This document shows, in pieces, positions 1 through 12,364 of a stretch of 64,000 nt of DNA (positions are counted from its first letter, which is position 1; each line of letters starts with the position of its first letter). Position numbers and translations under genes: made by a program. The notes under the pieces are model-generated. The model had not been told where the DNA came from. It saw only the letters and a program-made list of their open reading frames with translations, and did not search any database. This stretch comes from Circinella minor (lineage: Eukaryota > Mucoromycota > Mucoromycetes > Mucorales > Lichtheimiaceae), in assembly GCA_016758965.1 (NCBI GenBank), contig JAEPRB010000096.1, forward strand, positions 1 through 64,000. Reading direction: 5' to 3'.

Positions 1-703
1 ATATGACCCTCTGAAAAAAAGATATGACCCTCTGAAAAAAAGATATGACACCTCAGAAAAAAGATATGACACCTCAGAAAAAAGATGTGTCCCTCCAGAA
101 AAAAGATATGTCCCCGCTAAAAATTATATGACCCTCTGAAAAAAAGATATGACACCTCAGAAAAAAGATATGACACCTCAGAAAAAAGATATGACCCTCT
201 GAAAAAAAGATATGACACCTCAGAAAAAAGATATGACCCTCTGAAAAAAAGATATGACACCTCAGAAAAAAGATATGACACCTCAGAAAAAAGATATGAC
301 ACCTCAGAAAAAAGATATGACCTCTGAAAAAAAGATATGACACCTCAGAAAAAAGATATGACATCTCAGAAAAAAGATATGACACCTCCAGAAAAAAGAT
401 ATGTCCCCGCTAAAAATTATATGACCCTCTGAAAAAAAGATATATCCCCTCAGAAAAATGATATGACACCTCAGAAAAAAGATATGACACCTCAGAAAAA
501 AGATGTGTCCCTCCAGAAAAAAGATATGTCCCCGCTAAAAATTATATGACCCTCTGAAAAAAAGATATGACACCTCACAAAAAATATATGTCCCTCTGAA
601 AAAAAGATATGACACCTCGGAAAAAAGATATGACACCTCCAGAAAAAAGATATGTCACCTCAGAAAAAAGATATGACACCTCAGAAAAAATATATTGACC
701 TTT
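1..703. repeat. 21-bp satellite array, left copy
   Basis: Head-to-tail units of about 21 bp, typically GATATGACACCTCAGAAAAAA, with recurring variants reading GACCCTCTGAAAAAAA, GTCCCTCCAGAAAAAA and GTCCCCGCTAAAAATT. The array runs off the left edge of the window and frays at about 690-703. Its length allows roughly 30 units. Because 21 is a multiple of 3, open frames of 60-100 codons appear on both strands; these are by-products of the repeat, not genes. The same family recurs in the same orientation at 17950-19365. Confidence 0.95.
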
Positions 704-960
704 GAAAGAAAGATGCATTATGTGACTCTAAAAGTAGAAATTGGAAAGATTGTACTTTTTATTTTGTTAAATACTGTGATGAATATGATGGGAGAGAGAT
801 TATGTTACAGTGACAGTGATTTACTTCAGAAAAGTGGATAATGTTGTGATGATAAAGATGAAGATGGTTCTTATTTTAAGGAAGATAGAGGTGTTTTTGT
901 TGTTGCATTTTGTGTGAATAGTGTGGGTATTAGGGAGATTGTGCCGGAAATATGTTTGTA

Positions 961-2196
961 TTACGTGGAACGTTTTACCGGACCAGGACGACAGTTAAAC
1001 TTTTGGACTTGGTTGTTTTTGAGTAACTGGTGGCGAGAAAGAATCTCTATATGACCACCATGATCAATTGCGATTTCAGAAATATTTGGATATGTTGTCA
1101 AGAAGTCAATGATGTCTTCAGGGTAAGTGGAGAGACCAGCATAATCAATTATGCAAAGTCGTACTTCTTGTTGTAAATAATGTAATCGATTAATCAAATT
1201 GGAGATATCCCCATGACAGCCGTTTAGCGATGCGAGTATATTGGTGAATGGTGGTGAGTCGCGATTTAGGATTTGGTCGTTTGCAGTACAGCACGGGCTT
1301 ACATATACTTCTTGGCATTTGAGACGAAAATGTAATTTGTCAACCATTAATTGTAGCAAGTGTTTTCTCGAAAGATCAGTTTCGTTGGTAACTGATTTCC
1401 TTGCATAACCAATGCTTATAATGTGGGGAGTTGCATTAGCATGTTGCCAATAAACTGGTATGGAGTCGTTGATTTCGATTAGTTGGTGCCACATGTCGTT
1501 TCGAAGAACCCAGAGATATCGGCCGTAAATTAACTTTTTATCCCTGTTAATTTTTTGAAGAGGTCCCCATATTTGAGACTGGCTAACCCAATACTGGAGG
1601 CGTGTTTTAGAGCAATGACGGCTCAAGCTTGGAAATATTTCTGTCATCATGTTATATTGCATTTCTGAGGTGACAAATACATAATCAAAAATAGGTTCAT
1701 TGTTTGGGTTAACGTTGGTAGCTATTGTTTTCATGGTTTGTAGCACTCGTTCTTTACAATATGGAATTACAGAATCTTCAATTTTTCGTTTTCTATTGTG
1801 AGGAGCCTTGGGGCTATCGGTTGAGTCGCTAGGTGTATCTTTGGTTTTTTGTGATAGGTCGCTGTTATTGTTATTGTTATTGTTATTGTTATTGTTGTCG
1901 TTATTATTATGTTGGCTTCCGTCGTCGTCGTCAATGTCGTCGTTGTTTGATGGTGTGGTTGGTGCGAGAGAAGGTGTGGGTGGGTATGTTAGAAAAGTAT
2001 ACGGGTCTCGTTCAAGTACGTCAGAGCCAATTGCTGCAGGTCGCATGGGATCCTGGCCACGAAAATAAAAGGCCACAAGGCCTGACCCTTGAAGATGTTC
2101 CTTTGCTTTCTTGCGATTTTCATCATTAGGCTTGTAGCCTAAGACTAAACATGATGCTTGTCCAAGTGTCAACATTATGATAATTAAGTGGAACAA
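961..2196 (-). CDS. unrecognised protein with Asn-rich tract, intact member of a local family
   Basis: Single open frame of 411 codons that I do not recognise. The N-terminus is hydrophobic (MFHLIIIMLTLGQASC), which could be a signal peptide; a second ATG lies at codon 8. Residues about 85-115 are Asp/Asn-rich, ending in a run of consecutive Asn codons. The rest looks like folded protein, with a Cys-containing segment (EVYVSPCC) and a central SQIWGP...YGRYLWV block. Both blocks recur in the decayed copies at 5751-6888 and 7694-8590, which supports a real ancestral gene. No intron is needed to keep the frame open. Function unknown; secretion is only a guess from the hydrophobic start. Confidence 0.55.
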   Translation of the reverse strand: MFHLIIIMLTLGQASCLVLGYKPNDENRKKAKEHLQGSGLVAFYFRGQDPMRPAAIGSDVLERDPYTFLTYPPTPSLAPTTPSNNDDIDDDDGSQHNNNDNNNNNNNNNNNSDLSQKTKDTPSDSTDSPKAPHNRKRKIEDSVIPYCKERVLQTMKTIATNVNPNNEPIFDYVFVTSEMQYNMMTEIFPSLSRHCSKTRLQYWVSQSQIWGPLQKINRDKKLIYGRYLWVLRNDMWHQLIEINDSIPVYWQHANATPHIISIGYARKSVTNETDLSRKHLLQLMVDKLHFRLKCQEVYVSPCCTANDQILNRDSPPFTNILASLNGCHGDISNLINRLHYLQQEVRLCIIDYAGLSTYPEDIIDFLTTYPNISEIAIDHGGHIEILSRHQLLKNNQVQKFNCRPGPVKRST

Positions 2197-5100
2197 AAAG
2201 AGTATTTGAAAACTATGTTAATTATTTTTTTAACTGTTGATTTTTTCAACACAGCAGAGAACAGACAAATAGTATTGTATTAAGAAAATATAAGACGATG
2301 ATTCATTAGACCATGTGGTCGAATGTCCTTCTTTGTTATGCTGCATGGTGATAATAACAGTGGGATAAAAGATTTAATTCTTTAAACCGGTTTTGACCTT
2401 TTCCTTCACTTTTGCAACTCTATTATTTCACTTTACTATATTTCAGAAGTATTATTTTCACTATGGCACTCGTCTTTTTTATAGGGCAATGCTATATTTT
2501 TTCAAACATTATATTTTTTTATTACACCTTGACTATACAAATATAACTCTCACCAGTTATATTCTTTAATATATAATGATCTACATGTTGTCTTTCAAAG
2601 TTAAAAAACAGCTAGTAAGAAACAATGGTTGCTATACATAAGGTCTGGATCCTTCGTAAAGGATCTTATTTCTTATGCTACGCTCCTCTCTGTAAAATAA
2701 TACTTGTACACAGTATATTCATGTGATTAATCAGGAATAACTGCCTGACACTCATGAAGCACTACTTTCCTTCCATAATTGATTTCTATGTTTTTTTTAC
2801 CCTTTCTTTCATTCTTATTAGGATTTGTTAACCTCATTTTCTCGACTTTCCACCCTTTTTATTTTGTTCTATTTGCATATCTATACTTTGTATATGGATA
2901 CCATTTATGTTATCACCTAAACCACCATATGTGTTTTAAAATCATTTGAAAAATTAAAGTTTTACTGAAAAATCAAATACCGCTCAGTATAGGGATGCAT
3001 ATCCAAACTTTGTAAACACTTATGCACCACGAGGCTGTCAATATCCAATACGATACGTAAACAATATATTTTATCTTTCTATACATCAACATAATGTTAG
3101 ACCCGCCCCGCGCACCGACATTTTTAGAAGTATGCATACCGAACAATCAACATGTTTTCCTAAAAGCAATTATATTATTCAAAAATAACTGGATAATATA
3201 GTTATTTTATATACTAAAATCACGATGCGATTATTTACTAGGCTACTATCGAACTATTTCATGGTTACCTTGGTTTCTATTCATGTGTACCTTTCTATTT
3301 ATTTTCTAAAGCTTGAAGGAATAAACGAATTTTAGACAATTTTTCAAAGTAAGCTTAATCGTCGCCATCGGCTTCTACAGCAAGGGAGTATCAAAAACCG
3401 TTCAAAACCGTGTAAGAAGATAGATGAAAGTTCTTTACATATCTTTTTAAGAACAAAGTGTTCAAGCATTGTACAAACAATTGATAATCCGCAATTAAAA
3501 AAGTTGTAGATTATTAAGAGTATAAGTTGGGGAACCCTCCCCCCCCCCAATTCTTTATGACAAAATAAACAAAAACTTAAGAATTTCTTTAGTGTATCCA
3601 AGTTGCTGGATGATCTGGTAGGGGATTATATTAAAAAAAGTAATTTTAATAATTCAACTTGTACCCCTCCCCCCCCCCAAAAAAAAAAAAGAAGTTATCC
3701 CAATCTTTAGGATTCAGAAAAAAATAAATTGGTAAAGCAAAAGTAAGTTATAGCCTTTGGAGCAAATATTTTCTTTTTTATTTGTAATGAGGGGCAGTGA
3801 AAAAATATTTTTACCCACAAAAGTACTGTAGTAAAATAAAATGATATCCGTAATAGTGTGTACGTAAGAAGTCTCCATAGTGTTAGATTGGGGGGGGGAA
3901 TAAAAAACATTTATTAGAACAAAGGAGGGGATGAAGACATTGTATCATACATATGAAAATCACATTATTTAGTTTACACTGCTATAAATATTATAAATAA
4001 GAATATATTATTAGTTTTTTTTATTCAATGTTTTTTAATAACAAGAATAGTTAACACTATAGAAAATGATGGAATGAATTATTAGGCCAATTAGATAATG
4101 TTTTTTTATAATAAAGGAATAAATTATGTGGGTAAAGAATAATCGAGGGGGGAGTGGTAACACAATCAAAGTATATTTGGCGGCATATTTTTTTTTTCAT
4201 GAGTAAAACACCTTTCTATTCTATTTTATTACAGAGCTGTATAAAACTTGATCTATTAATCTATAATTATGATGTCGCGTCAAATAAATTCTATAGATCT
4301 TTTGATCCCAAATCTACTAACTAATCTGGAGTGTATAAGAGCTATTCAAATTCGGTTCGATCTCTTTGACACCACATTTTAAATCCGATCCAATCTTTAC
4401 AAAGAATAAATCAGTGTAGATAATTTGGATTGTACTAAAGAACCTTGGAGGTAAGAAGTTTGAAAGTTACTATTATTATCATTGCTATTGTTGTTATCAT
4501 TGCTGTTACTAAAAGACATTTGATTAATAACAAGGTAAAGATTTTTGGATTGGAAAATGAGGGGACGGGAAGAAGTGATAAGGACCAACAAGTACACCTT
4601 TCATCGGATGCTTTTTCTTTATGGACAACTCAATAAGCAAATTAAGATTTTTTTTATAGTCAGTATACGGTATACATAGGGGTATATAGAGTACTTGGCC
4701 ATTTAATTCTTCTCTTTCGCTTAATTCTTTTTTATTATTATTATTATTGTATCTGGTAAATTTTTTTTTTCTTTTTTTACTATTTGTTCAGATGAAATAA
4801 TTTCTCTCAAACTGATACTTCTTTTTCTTCATTAGACATCAATTTGAATTTATCATTATAGTTATCCATTTCATTCCTTTATTTTTATTATTCTGGTTTA
4901 TGCATCTTTCTCTTACCGTTGTAATTATTCTATTCCTATATTTTTTTTATTAGATACATTTAATCCTTAGTTATATGGTTTTGTATGTAAGTATACTTTT
5001 CGCATTTATTTTTATCCCTTCTTTTTTACGCCATCCACTTGACTTTTTTTTTTCTCTTTTACTTATCAACTTTTCTACATCTCTTTTCACCCGATGTATA

Positions 5101-5429
5101 GATTAACAATATTTTTTTTAAAAGAAAAATCTCTGGCATTCTCCAGCTTGACTACTGTAAGTTCTCCACTAACTAGTTTTTCATCGGGTTGCATACTCCT
5201 CATCTCTTCTACATCCAAGTAACACATACCCATATTATTAGTTTTACACTCCACCCCTTTAAAAATTATGATTCATAGCTACTTTTATATTAATTATAAC
5301 GTTTTTATTATTATCAAAAAATTAAATAGAATATTACTTTCATCTATTCTGTTGTTGTTGATTTGCATCTATTCTAAGTATAGTTTATCAAAATAAATCA
5401 ATACTACACACCCAATATACTTTGGTACA
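2197..5429. other. AT-rich intergenic stretch, no gene seen
   Basis: About 3.2 kb with frequent stops in all frames. It contains homopolymer runs, including C-runs next to A-runs near 3541 and 3670, and (TTA)n near 4730. No open frame shows protein-like composition and I see no tRNA-like fold. Confidence 0.6.
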
Positions 5430-5712
5430 TAGTAGATCAACATTAGTAGCAATTGTCTACATAGTTTGTAAAACTCTTTCTTTGCAGTATGGGATAATTG
5501 CACCATCTATCTTGCGTTTGCTATCCTGAGAAGTCTTGTTTTCCATGTCGTTATTGGTGCTCCCACTAGCGTCTTCGATGTCGTCGTAGATTGATATTTT
5601 GGTTGGCGATAAAGTTGGTGTTGGAGGATAGCTTAAAAACGTGTAGGGATCTCGTTCAAGAACATCCAACCCAATAGCTGCTGGTCGCATTGGATCTTGG
5701 CCACGAAAATAA
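5430..5712 (-). pseudogene. N-terminal fragment of the 961-2196 family (copy B)
   Basis: The reading frame at 5690-5457 carries MRPAAIGLDVLERDPYTFLSYPPTPT, matching the N-terminal third of the intact gene, and ends with the ...PYCKERVLQTM segment. Nucleotide similarity continues to about 5430 but nothing downstream of that segment is retained. At the other end it stops abruptly at the codons for FRGQD, and unrelated sequence joins it to the 3' end of copy C near 5712-5751. It is a truncated relic. Confidence 0.75.
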
Positions 5713-5750
5713 AGTCAACACGTACAGCAATAGCAAGAGCCTAGAAAATA

Positions 5751-6888
5751 AGCCAGAATTCAGAAGGTATGATGTTGACCAACTGAAAGTATCCAAGGAA
5801 ATCATTTGTTAGTTCTTCGAGTCCTTCATCGGATCTTTTCAAAGAAGGATGAGTCGATGGAAGCTTAATTACTTTGGTAAGATAATTGCTTGATTTTGCC
5901 ATACTGTTCGAATGTCTAGCTGATCATGTGGATTGGTCTGGCTGGTACTTGTGGACGTATACGTAACACTAATGCCTACTTGTGCAAATCTCTGTGAATG
6001 ATGGTGAATCACGATTTGATATCTGGACGTTTGCGTTACAACATGGGCTTACATATACTTCTGGACATTTGAGTTGAAAATGTAACTTGTCAACCATTAA
6101 TTGGAACAAATGTCTTCTGGTGACATCAGTTTTCTTGGTAGCTGATTTTCGGGCATATCCAATGTTTACAATTTGAGGATTTGCATACACATGTTCCCAG
6201 TAAACTAACCTTGAGTCATTTGTTTCCACTAATGTTTTCCACATGTACTTGGGATGAACCCAAAGATATTGCCCATATATTTTTTGATTATTGGTTCTAA
6301 GGCTGGTAAGAGGACCCCAAAGTTGTGATTGGCCCACCCGATCCTGAAGTTGCACTTCAAAGCAATGACGGTTCAAGCTTGGTAATATATTGGTCATCAT
6401 TTTGTACTATATTCCTGATGTTATAAATAGGTGATCGAAGATAGAGCTGTTGTTTGGATCGACATGGGTGGCTATTGTTTTCATTATTTGTAATACTCGT
6501 TCTTTACAGTAAGGAATAATGGAACCTTCATGTTTTCGTTTTCTATTCCGAGGAGCCTTGCTACTATTGCATGAGTTGCTAGGTGTATCTTCTATTTTTT
6601 CTATTACATCGTTGTACTTGTTACTAGTATTGGTGCTCCCACCAGCGTCTTCAATATCGCCATTGTTTTATAGTGTGGTTGGTGCGTAGGTGTGGGAGGG
6701 TACGTTAAAAAGGTGTACGGGTCCTGTTCAAGTACGCCAGAACCAATTGCTGCAGTTCGTATGGGGTCCTGGCCACAAAAATAAAAGGCCACAAGGCTTG
6801 ACTCTTGAAGATGTTCTTTTGCTTTTTTGTGATTTTCGTCACTAGGCTTGTAACCTAAGACTAAACATGATGCTTGACCAACTATCAA
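5751..6888 (-). pseudogene. decayed full-length relative of the 961-2196 gene (copy C)
   Basis: The N-terminal part (6888-6604) matches the intact gene: GQASCLVLGYKP, the FCGQDP block and the YPPTPT block. The central and C-terminal part (6400-5969) matches QSQLWGP, IYGQYLWV, IGYARKSATKKTD and EVYVSPCC. The two parts lie in different frames, separated by stops between 6400 and 6604. The 3' end (about 5751-5960) is close to identical to copy D but not clearly alignable to the intact gene, so C and D are each other's nearest relatives. Confidence 0.75.
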
Positions 6889-7693
6889 AATTATGATAAT
6901 AAAGTACGTAGAACAAAAAAAGTACTTGAAAAATACTCTAATAAAACGTTTTTTTCAACTGTTAATTTTTTACGTATATAACACAACCGAGAACAGACAA
7001 ATAGTATTTTATTAACAAAAACAAACGCATCAATACCTACCATTTATATTTCACATATCAGATAACATTTCTAGTCGAAAATACAGCCAATTTTCTTTTA
7101 TCCATTTGGAGGCGATTTGGATACATATCGAGTCGTTATAATATGTCACTTGGTTCCTTGTACGTGCAACGTTATGGAACAGGGTTCGCTCCATCGATGG
7201 ATATTATGCCCCACCTTACCACGATCAAATACCACAATTATTACGCCTCTGTATTGTCTTCTTCCTTTCGGGATATAATGGTTAATAAAAGTTAGCACAA
7301 TAGTTCATGTCAAACAAAATTCATCTCAACGTATTCATTTCCTCTGTTTTTTTTTTCTATAATACATCACAATACTCTGCCATTATATAACATGAAATAA
7401 TCAGTTTTACATACCAAACCAAAAAAGTTGATATTAATATCTTCATGCAAACGCCCAGTGCAAAAGCAGAAAATCGAAAGAATGCAAGAAAGTACGGCTT
7501 GAAATAATCAGTTGTTAAACCATCGATGGTAGCTTGAAACACAACGCCAAATTTATCAAATTCATGAAATTCATCAAAGAATATGTTGGTCGATCACAAG
7601 TAATACTTTTTAATTAAGCAATCATAAGTGACATCTTGAACATGGATTATTTATTAATCAACACATGCAGTAACATCAGGAACCGACAAAGTG

Positions 7694-8590
7694 ATCCATA
7701 ATTCAGAAGGCATGATGTTGACCGACTGAAAGTATCCGGGGAAATAATTCTTTGGTTCTTCGAGTCCTTCATCGGATCTTTTCAAAGAAGGATGAGTCGA
7801 TGGAAGCTTGATTACTTTGGTAAGATAATTGCTTGATTTTGCCATACTGTTCGAATGTCTAGCTGATCATGTGGATTGGTCTGGCTGGTAATTGCGGACG
7901 TATAACACCAGTGCCTACTTGTGCGTATATATGTGAATGATAACGGATCTTGATTTAAGATCTGATCGTTGGCTGTAAAACCTGGGCCGACATATACTTC
8001 TGGACATTTTAGCCAAAAATGTAACTTGTCGACCATTAATTGGAACAAATGTTTTCTGGTGACATCAGTTTTCTTGGTAGCTGATTTTCGGGCATATCCA
8101 ATGTTTACAATTTGAGAATTTGGATACACATGTTCCCAGTAAACTGACATTGAGTCATTTTTTTCCACTTATGGTTTCCACATGTCCTTGTGAAGAACCC
8201 AAAGATATCGTCCATTTTTTTTTTTTTGATTATTTGTTCTAAGGCTGGTAAGTGAACTCCAAATTTGAGATTGTCCGACCCAGTACTGAAGTTGGGCTTT
8301 AGAACAATGATGGCGAAAGTCTGGTAATATGTCAGTCATCATTTTGTATTGTATTTCTGAGGCTATAAATACGTAATCAAAGACAGATTAATTCCTTGAG
8401 TCGACATTGGTGACTACTATTTTCATTGTTTGTAGGACTCGTTCTTTACAGTACGGAACGATGGAACCATCAAACCCGCGTTTCGTACGCTAAGGAGCCT
8501 TGCCGTCATTGATAGATTTGATGGACTTATTTGCGCACTGCTGGTATTGTTGCCACTATTATGTGTACTCCCATCACCGTCTTCACATTC
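7694..8590 (-). pseudogene. decayed relative of the 961-2196 gene, N-terminus missing (copy D)
   Basis: The frame at 8168-7812 carries VYWEHVYPNSQIVNIGYARKS and the EVYVGPG segment of the family. Nucleotide similarity extends up to about 8590 across several frames with stops and a homopolymer slip near 8220. The signal-like N-terminus is absent. The 3' region (7694-7930) is nearly identical to 5751-5960 of copy C and encodes in both the frame beginning MAKSSNYLTKVIKLPS. Confidence 0.75.
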
Positions 8591-11500
8591 TACACCAGAA
8601 GTGACTAGTCCCTAGGCCTACACCAGAGGCGTGCGTACTATAGCACATGAGGTCGTCAATCAAAGCTTCTGACAACATGCTCACAAATGTTGGTATCTAG
8701 AAAGAACCCAACATGTATGTCCTTGGTTATTGAGAGTTGTCTTTTTAAGGACCCAATAAAAAAGTGGAACAGATCACCACCCCCCTGATAAATCAGTGAA
8801 AAAAAAAAAGACGTAACAAAATTTAGTCTTCTGCATATGTGCATAATTTATAATCCCCATCACGATCATCTGTCACCAAGAAAAGAGCCATGATAATTAC
8901 TTACTCTGGACAATAGACGTTTTGAAAGTAATAATTAATTCTTGCAACCAGCAGGAGGAATAATAAAAACATTGCTGTGCACTTGACCATAAAAAAAGAA
9001 AATCAATAACAGCCGGAAACATCCATCTTATCAGGACAGAATAATCTTGATAACCAGAAGAACCGTCTTGAAAAACCAGTATACGAGTAGTACCAGAAAA
9101 AAAACCGTATGGGAAGAAGAAAAGACTTGTATGACCAAAGGAATAACAATACCAAGATAATAGAATCAGATGACCAATGACTTGCTTATTCGAGTGTTGG
9201 ATGAGATGATAAAAATGTAAAAATGTAAAAAATAAAAAGAAAGTCCATCATAATACAGATCCTGTAAAATATATGGATGTAAATGTAGTACTACACTTTT
9301 GTTTTTATCTTCATGTATGTATATCCATTATACAAAAGTCAATTCTGCATACGTAAATAATATTGACATGATTATTATGAAAGAATAAAGAATGGGAAAA
9401 ATGATACGTAAAAAGGTATGTCTGGCCCTATTTAAATCTTTAAAGAGAAAAATATTATTTTGACATCAGGTTGTACTTTTGACAAAAAAAAACTACATCG
9501 ACATTTTCTAAACAAATGTATCTCAATGATAACTTACTTTGGAGATAAACGAGACGCGTGTCATTGAATAGGCAAGAAGGATATTATTATTTTGGTTACT
9601 TTTTTATATACATTTCGCTGAAAGTAGTGGTGGAAAGGTTGGTGTAAGACGTGAGAATTAAAAGAATTATTTTTTATTTATTTGTTTTCAATTCATGCGA
9701 ATGCGCATGAATGAATTTGTTATTGTGAGAAAAAAAAAAGAATCATTATTTTTAATCAATTACGTATCATACGTATGCATATCGAAAATGATTTATCAGT
9801 CTAAGAATAATATAAGATACTATACGTACATGTTTATAATATCGAGAAGATGTTTATGATATCAACTTCTTTTTTAATTGACTTTTTTATATTCTATAAT
9901 ATACTATTGATATGAAACTGATTTAAAAGGGACTAAAGGTTTTTCATAGAACATCATAATGGTGCATAGGTAAAGCCAAAAAATTGGATAGAAGATCTGA
10001 ATAAGCATAAACAAATTACTATAGATAAAAAAAACTAACTACGTAAAATGGAAGTGAGGTATTTTTTCCATTGGTTTCTGAAGATTGATGCAGTCGGGTT
10101 CTCTTAGGTATTAATAGGAAAAGCAAAATAATTATCGTCAGTACAAGTGCTTAAGACACAGAGTAAATATCAAACAAGTGATAAACTTGTCAGATTTCCT
10201 TTTTAGGTTAATAACCATAATGATTATTAAGTTACTAATATTTTATATTAAACAAATGAATACGTAAAAAAAAAATATGATAGATTATTATTACGTATCA
10301 TTAAAGTTCATTAATAATACGTATAAAACCCATTCCTGATACTCCACACTGTTACAGTAAAACATATTCCAGCTTGATTTACTTAGATAGATAAATAAAA
10401 CAGCGGCGGATGAACACATAAATATTTACACGTCATTTTTTATATATGAACGACATCTGATAACACAAATTTACACCTATACACTGTTACATTCAAAACC
10501 GTATTCTTTTAGCAATTTTTTTTTGTTCCATCGTTCCCAATACGTACTTTTATTTATTTATTTTGAATCTGTTACGTACTGAAAGAAAAAAGTTGACATG
10601 GGAATAGATCCCATTCTCAATGCTTACAACGGAAAATATATTTCTGATCTGGTTAAATCAGGTGCCAGCGTTTTTTTTTTTTTTTTTTTTTTTTGGAAAC
10701 TGCTAGAGGGTATTAATACTACTATTCTACAAAAGATGACCTTGATGAGTGACAATGGGTACGATAAAGTAAAAGAAAGGACAACCCCTGTTTGAGAAGA
10801 TTCTTGTCCCACTACATATTTTATTTACAATGCATAACAATAAAAAGAGCACTCAGTTATATGATCCAATAAATCATCAGCCCCCGAATTGCCTTTTTTT
10901 TTTAACTACTTCACCGTGCTAACATCATCCACTTATTTTTTTTCTCGGTGGTGTTTAACCACCATTTTTTTTTATCGTGAACATAATGACAACTCGTTTA
11001 TGATAGACATGTATGCGACGTGTATATTAATATGTTGAATGTTGAAAAGCAAAACGAAAAATGTATTTTACTCGTAGACGGAAAAAAAAAAGATGAATTT
11101 ATGAATACGTAAACAGTGTCAAATTAAAAATTGCACTTACATATGGCGAGGTAAACACGATTGTTTTTTAATCACAGCACATATAGAAACATAAAACTTA
11201 TATTATTTTATTACAGGGTTTAACTTCTAATAACGTTACGCTCTTCTTTAACTATTAGGTGATAAATATAATACACTGATGATAACTACCTTCTTATGTT
11301 CTCCAGTAATTCACTTGCGACAAACTCTGAATCATACGTAATTGTCAAATACGTATGTTGTCAGAGGACAGGTTATACTACTTCCTCCATCTCTGCACCG
11401 TTCGAATGTGTATACTTAATTATTTTGATGTAGTTGACGCACGCGTATACTTTTCAAAATATATTTTAGATCGAAAAGTCTAGATTTTTGCTGGGTGGTA

Positions 11501-12364
11501 TATAACCCGTATAATCACGTTTGACATTTCCCTTTCTCATATGTACGTCACCATCTTTTGTTGGTCTATCTATTTGTATTGGGAAAGCAGAAGAACGGGG
11601 ATCACATTTATCAAGTACGTATTTACTATGAGTTGCAATCGCCACGACAAGAAACTCATCCTGATCAACAATAGATTCTATGGTCTCAGGTCTACTATCC
11701 TCGTCAATACCATTTCGATGACCACGTTCGAACAGAAATATTGCACTCATGTTAAATGTTAAAGAATTGAAAAAAAAATTACATTGTAATTTTAATATAT
11801 GCACTATAGAGAGCACAAGTGATGATAAAATAGATCAGGTATGTAGCTATATATATTATAGATGGCAGAACATTAAATCCTATTTATAGATAACATAATG
11901 ATTTTAGCATTTCGTTTGAAACTTGGTTATAAAAATGGATTCAAAGTGACGATAATGATATACTTCCTTCGCTTCTATTGTTAGAAATCCAATATTATTG
12001 CTACAGTTAATTGTTTCTCATTTCTCATTATTTTTTTATGTACAGCTCATAATATTTTCTTTGAGAAAATATGTAGAAGTTTCAATTGATACGACCATCT
12101 TTTTCCTTTTTTTTCCTTTTGTTTTTGGGGTAAACAAAGAGTGAACAATGAGCTCTAAGCAATGTTCTTTACAGTAAAGAAAAAAAAAGTTCAGGTAAAT
12201 CATAATTGATGACTAAAAATAAAACCTTTATAATCTTATCTATACCATGTACCTGATGAACTATAGTCGTAATGAGAAAACAATCCTTTGAATAAACAAA
12301 CAAAAGAAAAAAATCGGGAAGAAAATTTTCTTTGCTCTTTTTTTTTTTCCTTTTTTTTTTATGC
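8591..12364. other. gene-poor AT-rich stretch, rich in TACGTA
   Basis: About 3.8 kb without a convincing gene. Between about 9350 and 11620 the palindrome TACGTA occurs 15 times by eye count. One protein-like frame of 94 codons lies on the minus strand at 11466-11750 and is listed separately. Downstream of it is the AT-rich upstream region of METTL4. Confidence 0.6.
11466..11750 (-). other. isolated 94-codon protein-like frame, possible gene relic
   Basis: The frame from ATG at 11750 reads MSAIFLFERGHRNGIDED and ends ...GYIPPSKNLDFSI. The composition is unlike the low-complexity frames around it: charged, few repeats, with a VDQDEFLVVAIATHSKYVLD segment. No partner exons were found on either side. 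It could be a remnant of a mobile-element or host gene; I cannot name a family. Confidence 0.25.

Noticed and set aside
74..385. 103- and 61-codon open frames on the minus strand rich in FFLRCHIFF / SYLFSEV
   Set aside because: They are translations of the 21-bp satellite, which stays in frame because 21 is divisible by 3.
1..703. CRISPR array
   Set aside because: Units are contiguous with no unique spacers, and this is a eukaryotic genome.
1808..2129. Plus-strand frames with Leu or Tyr/Cys runs
   Set aside because: Antisense shadows of the Asn-rich tract of the 961-2196 gene.
4340..4380. tRNA B-box-like GGTTCGA
   Set aside because: No matching A box or acceptor stem could be folded around it.
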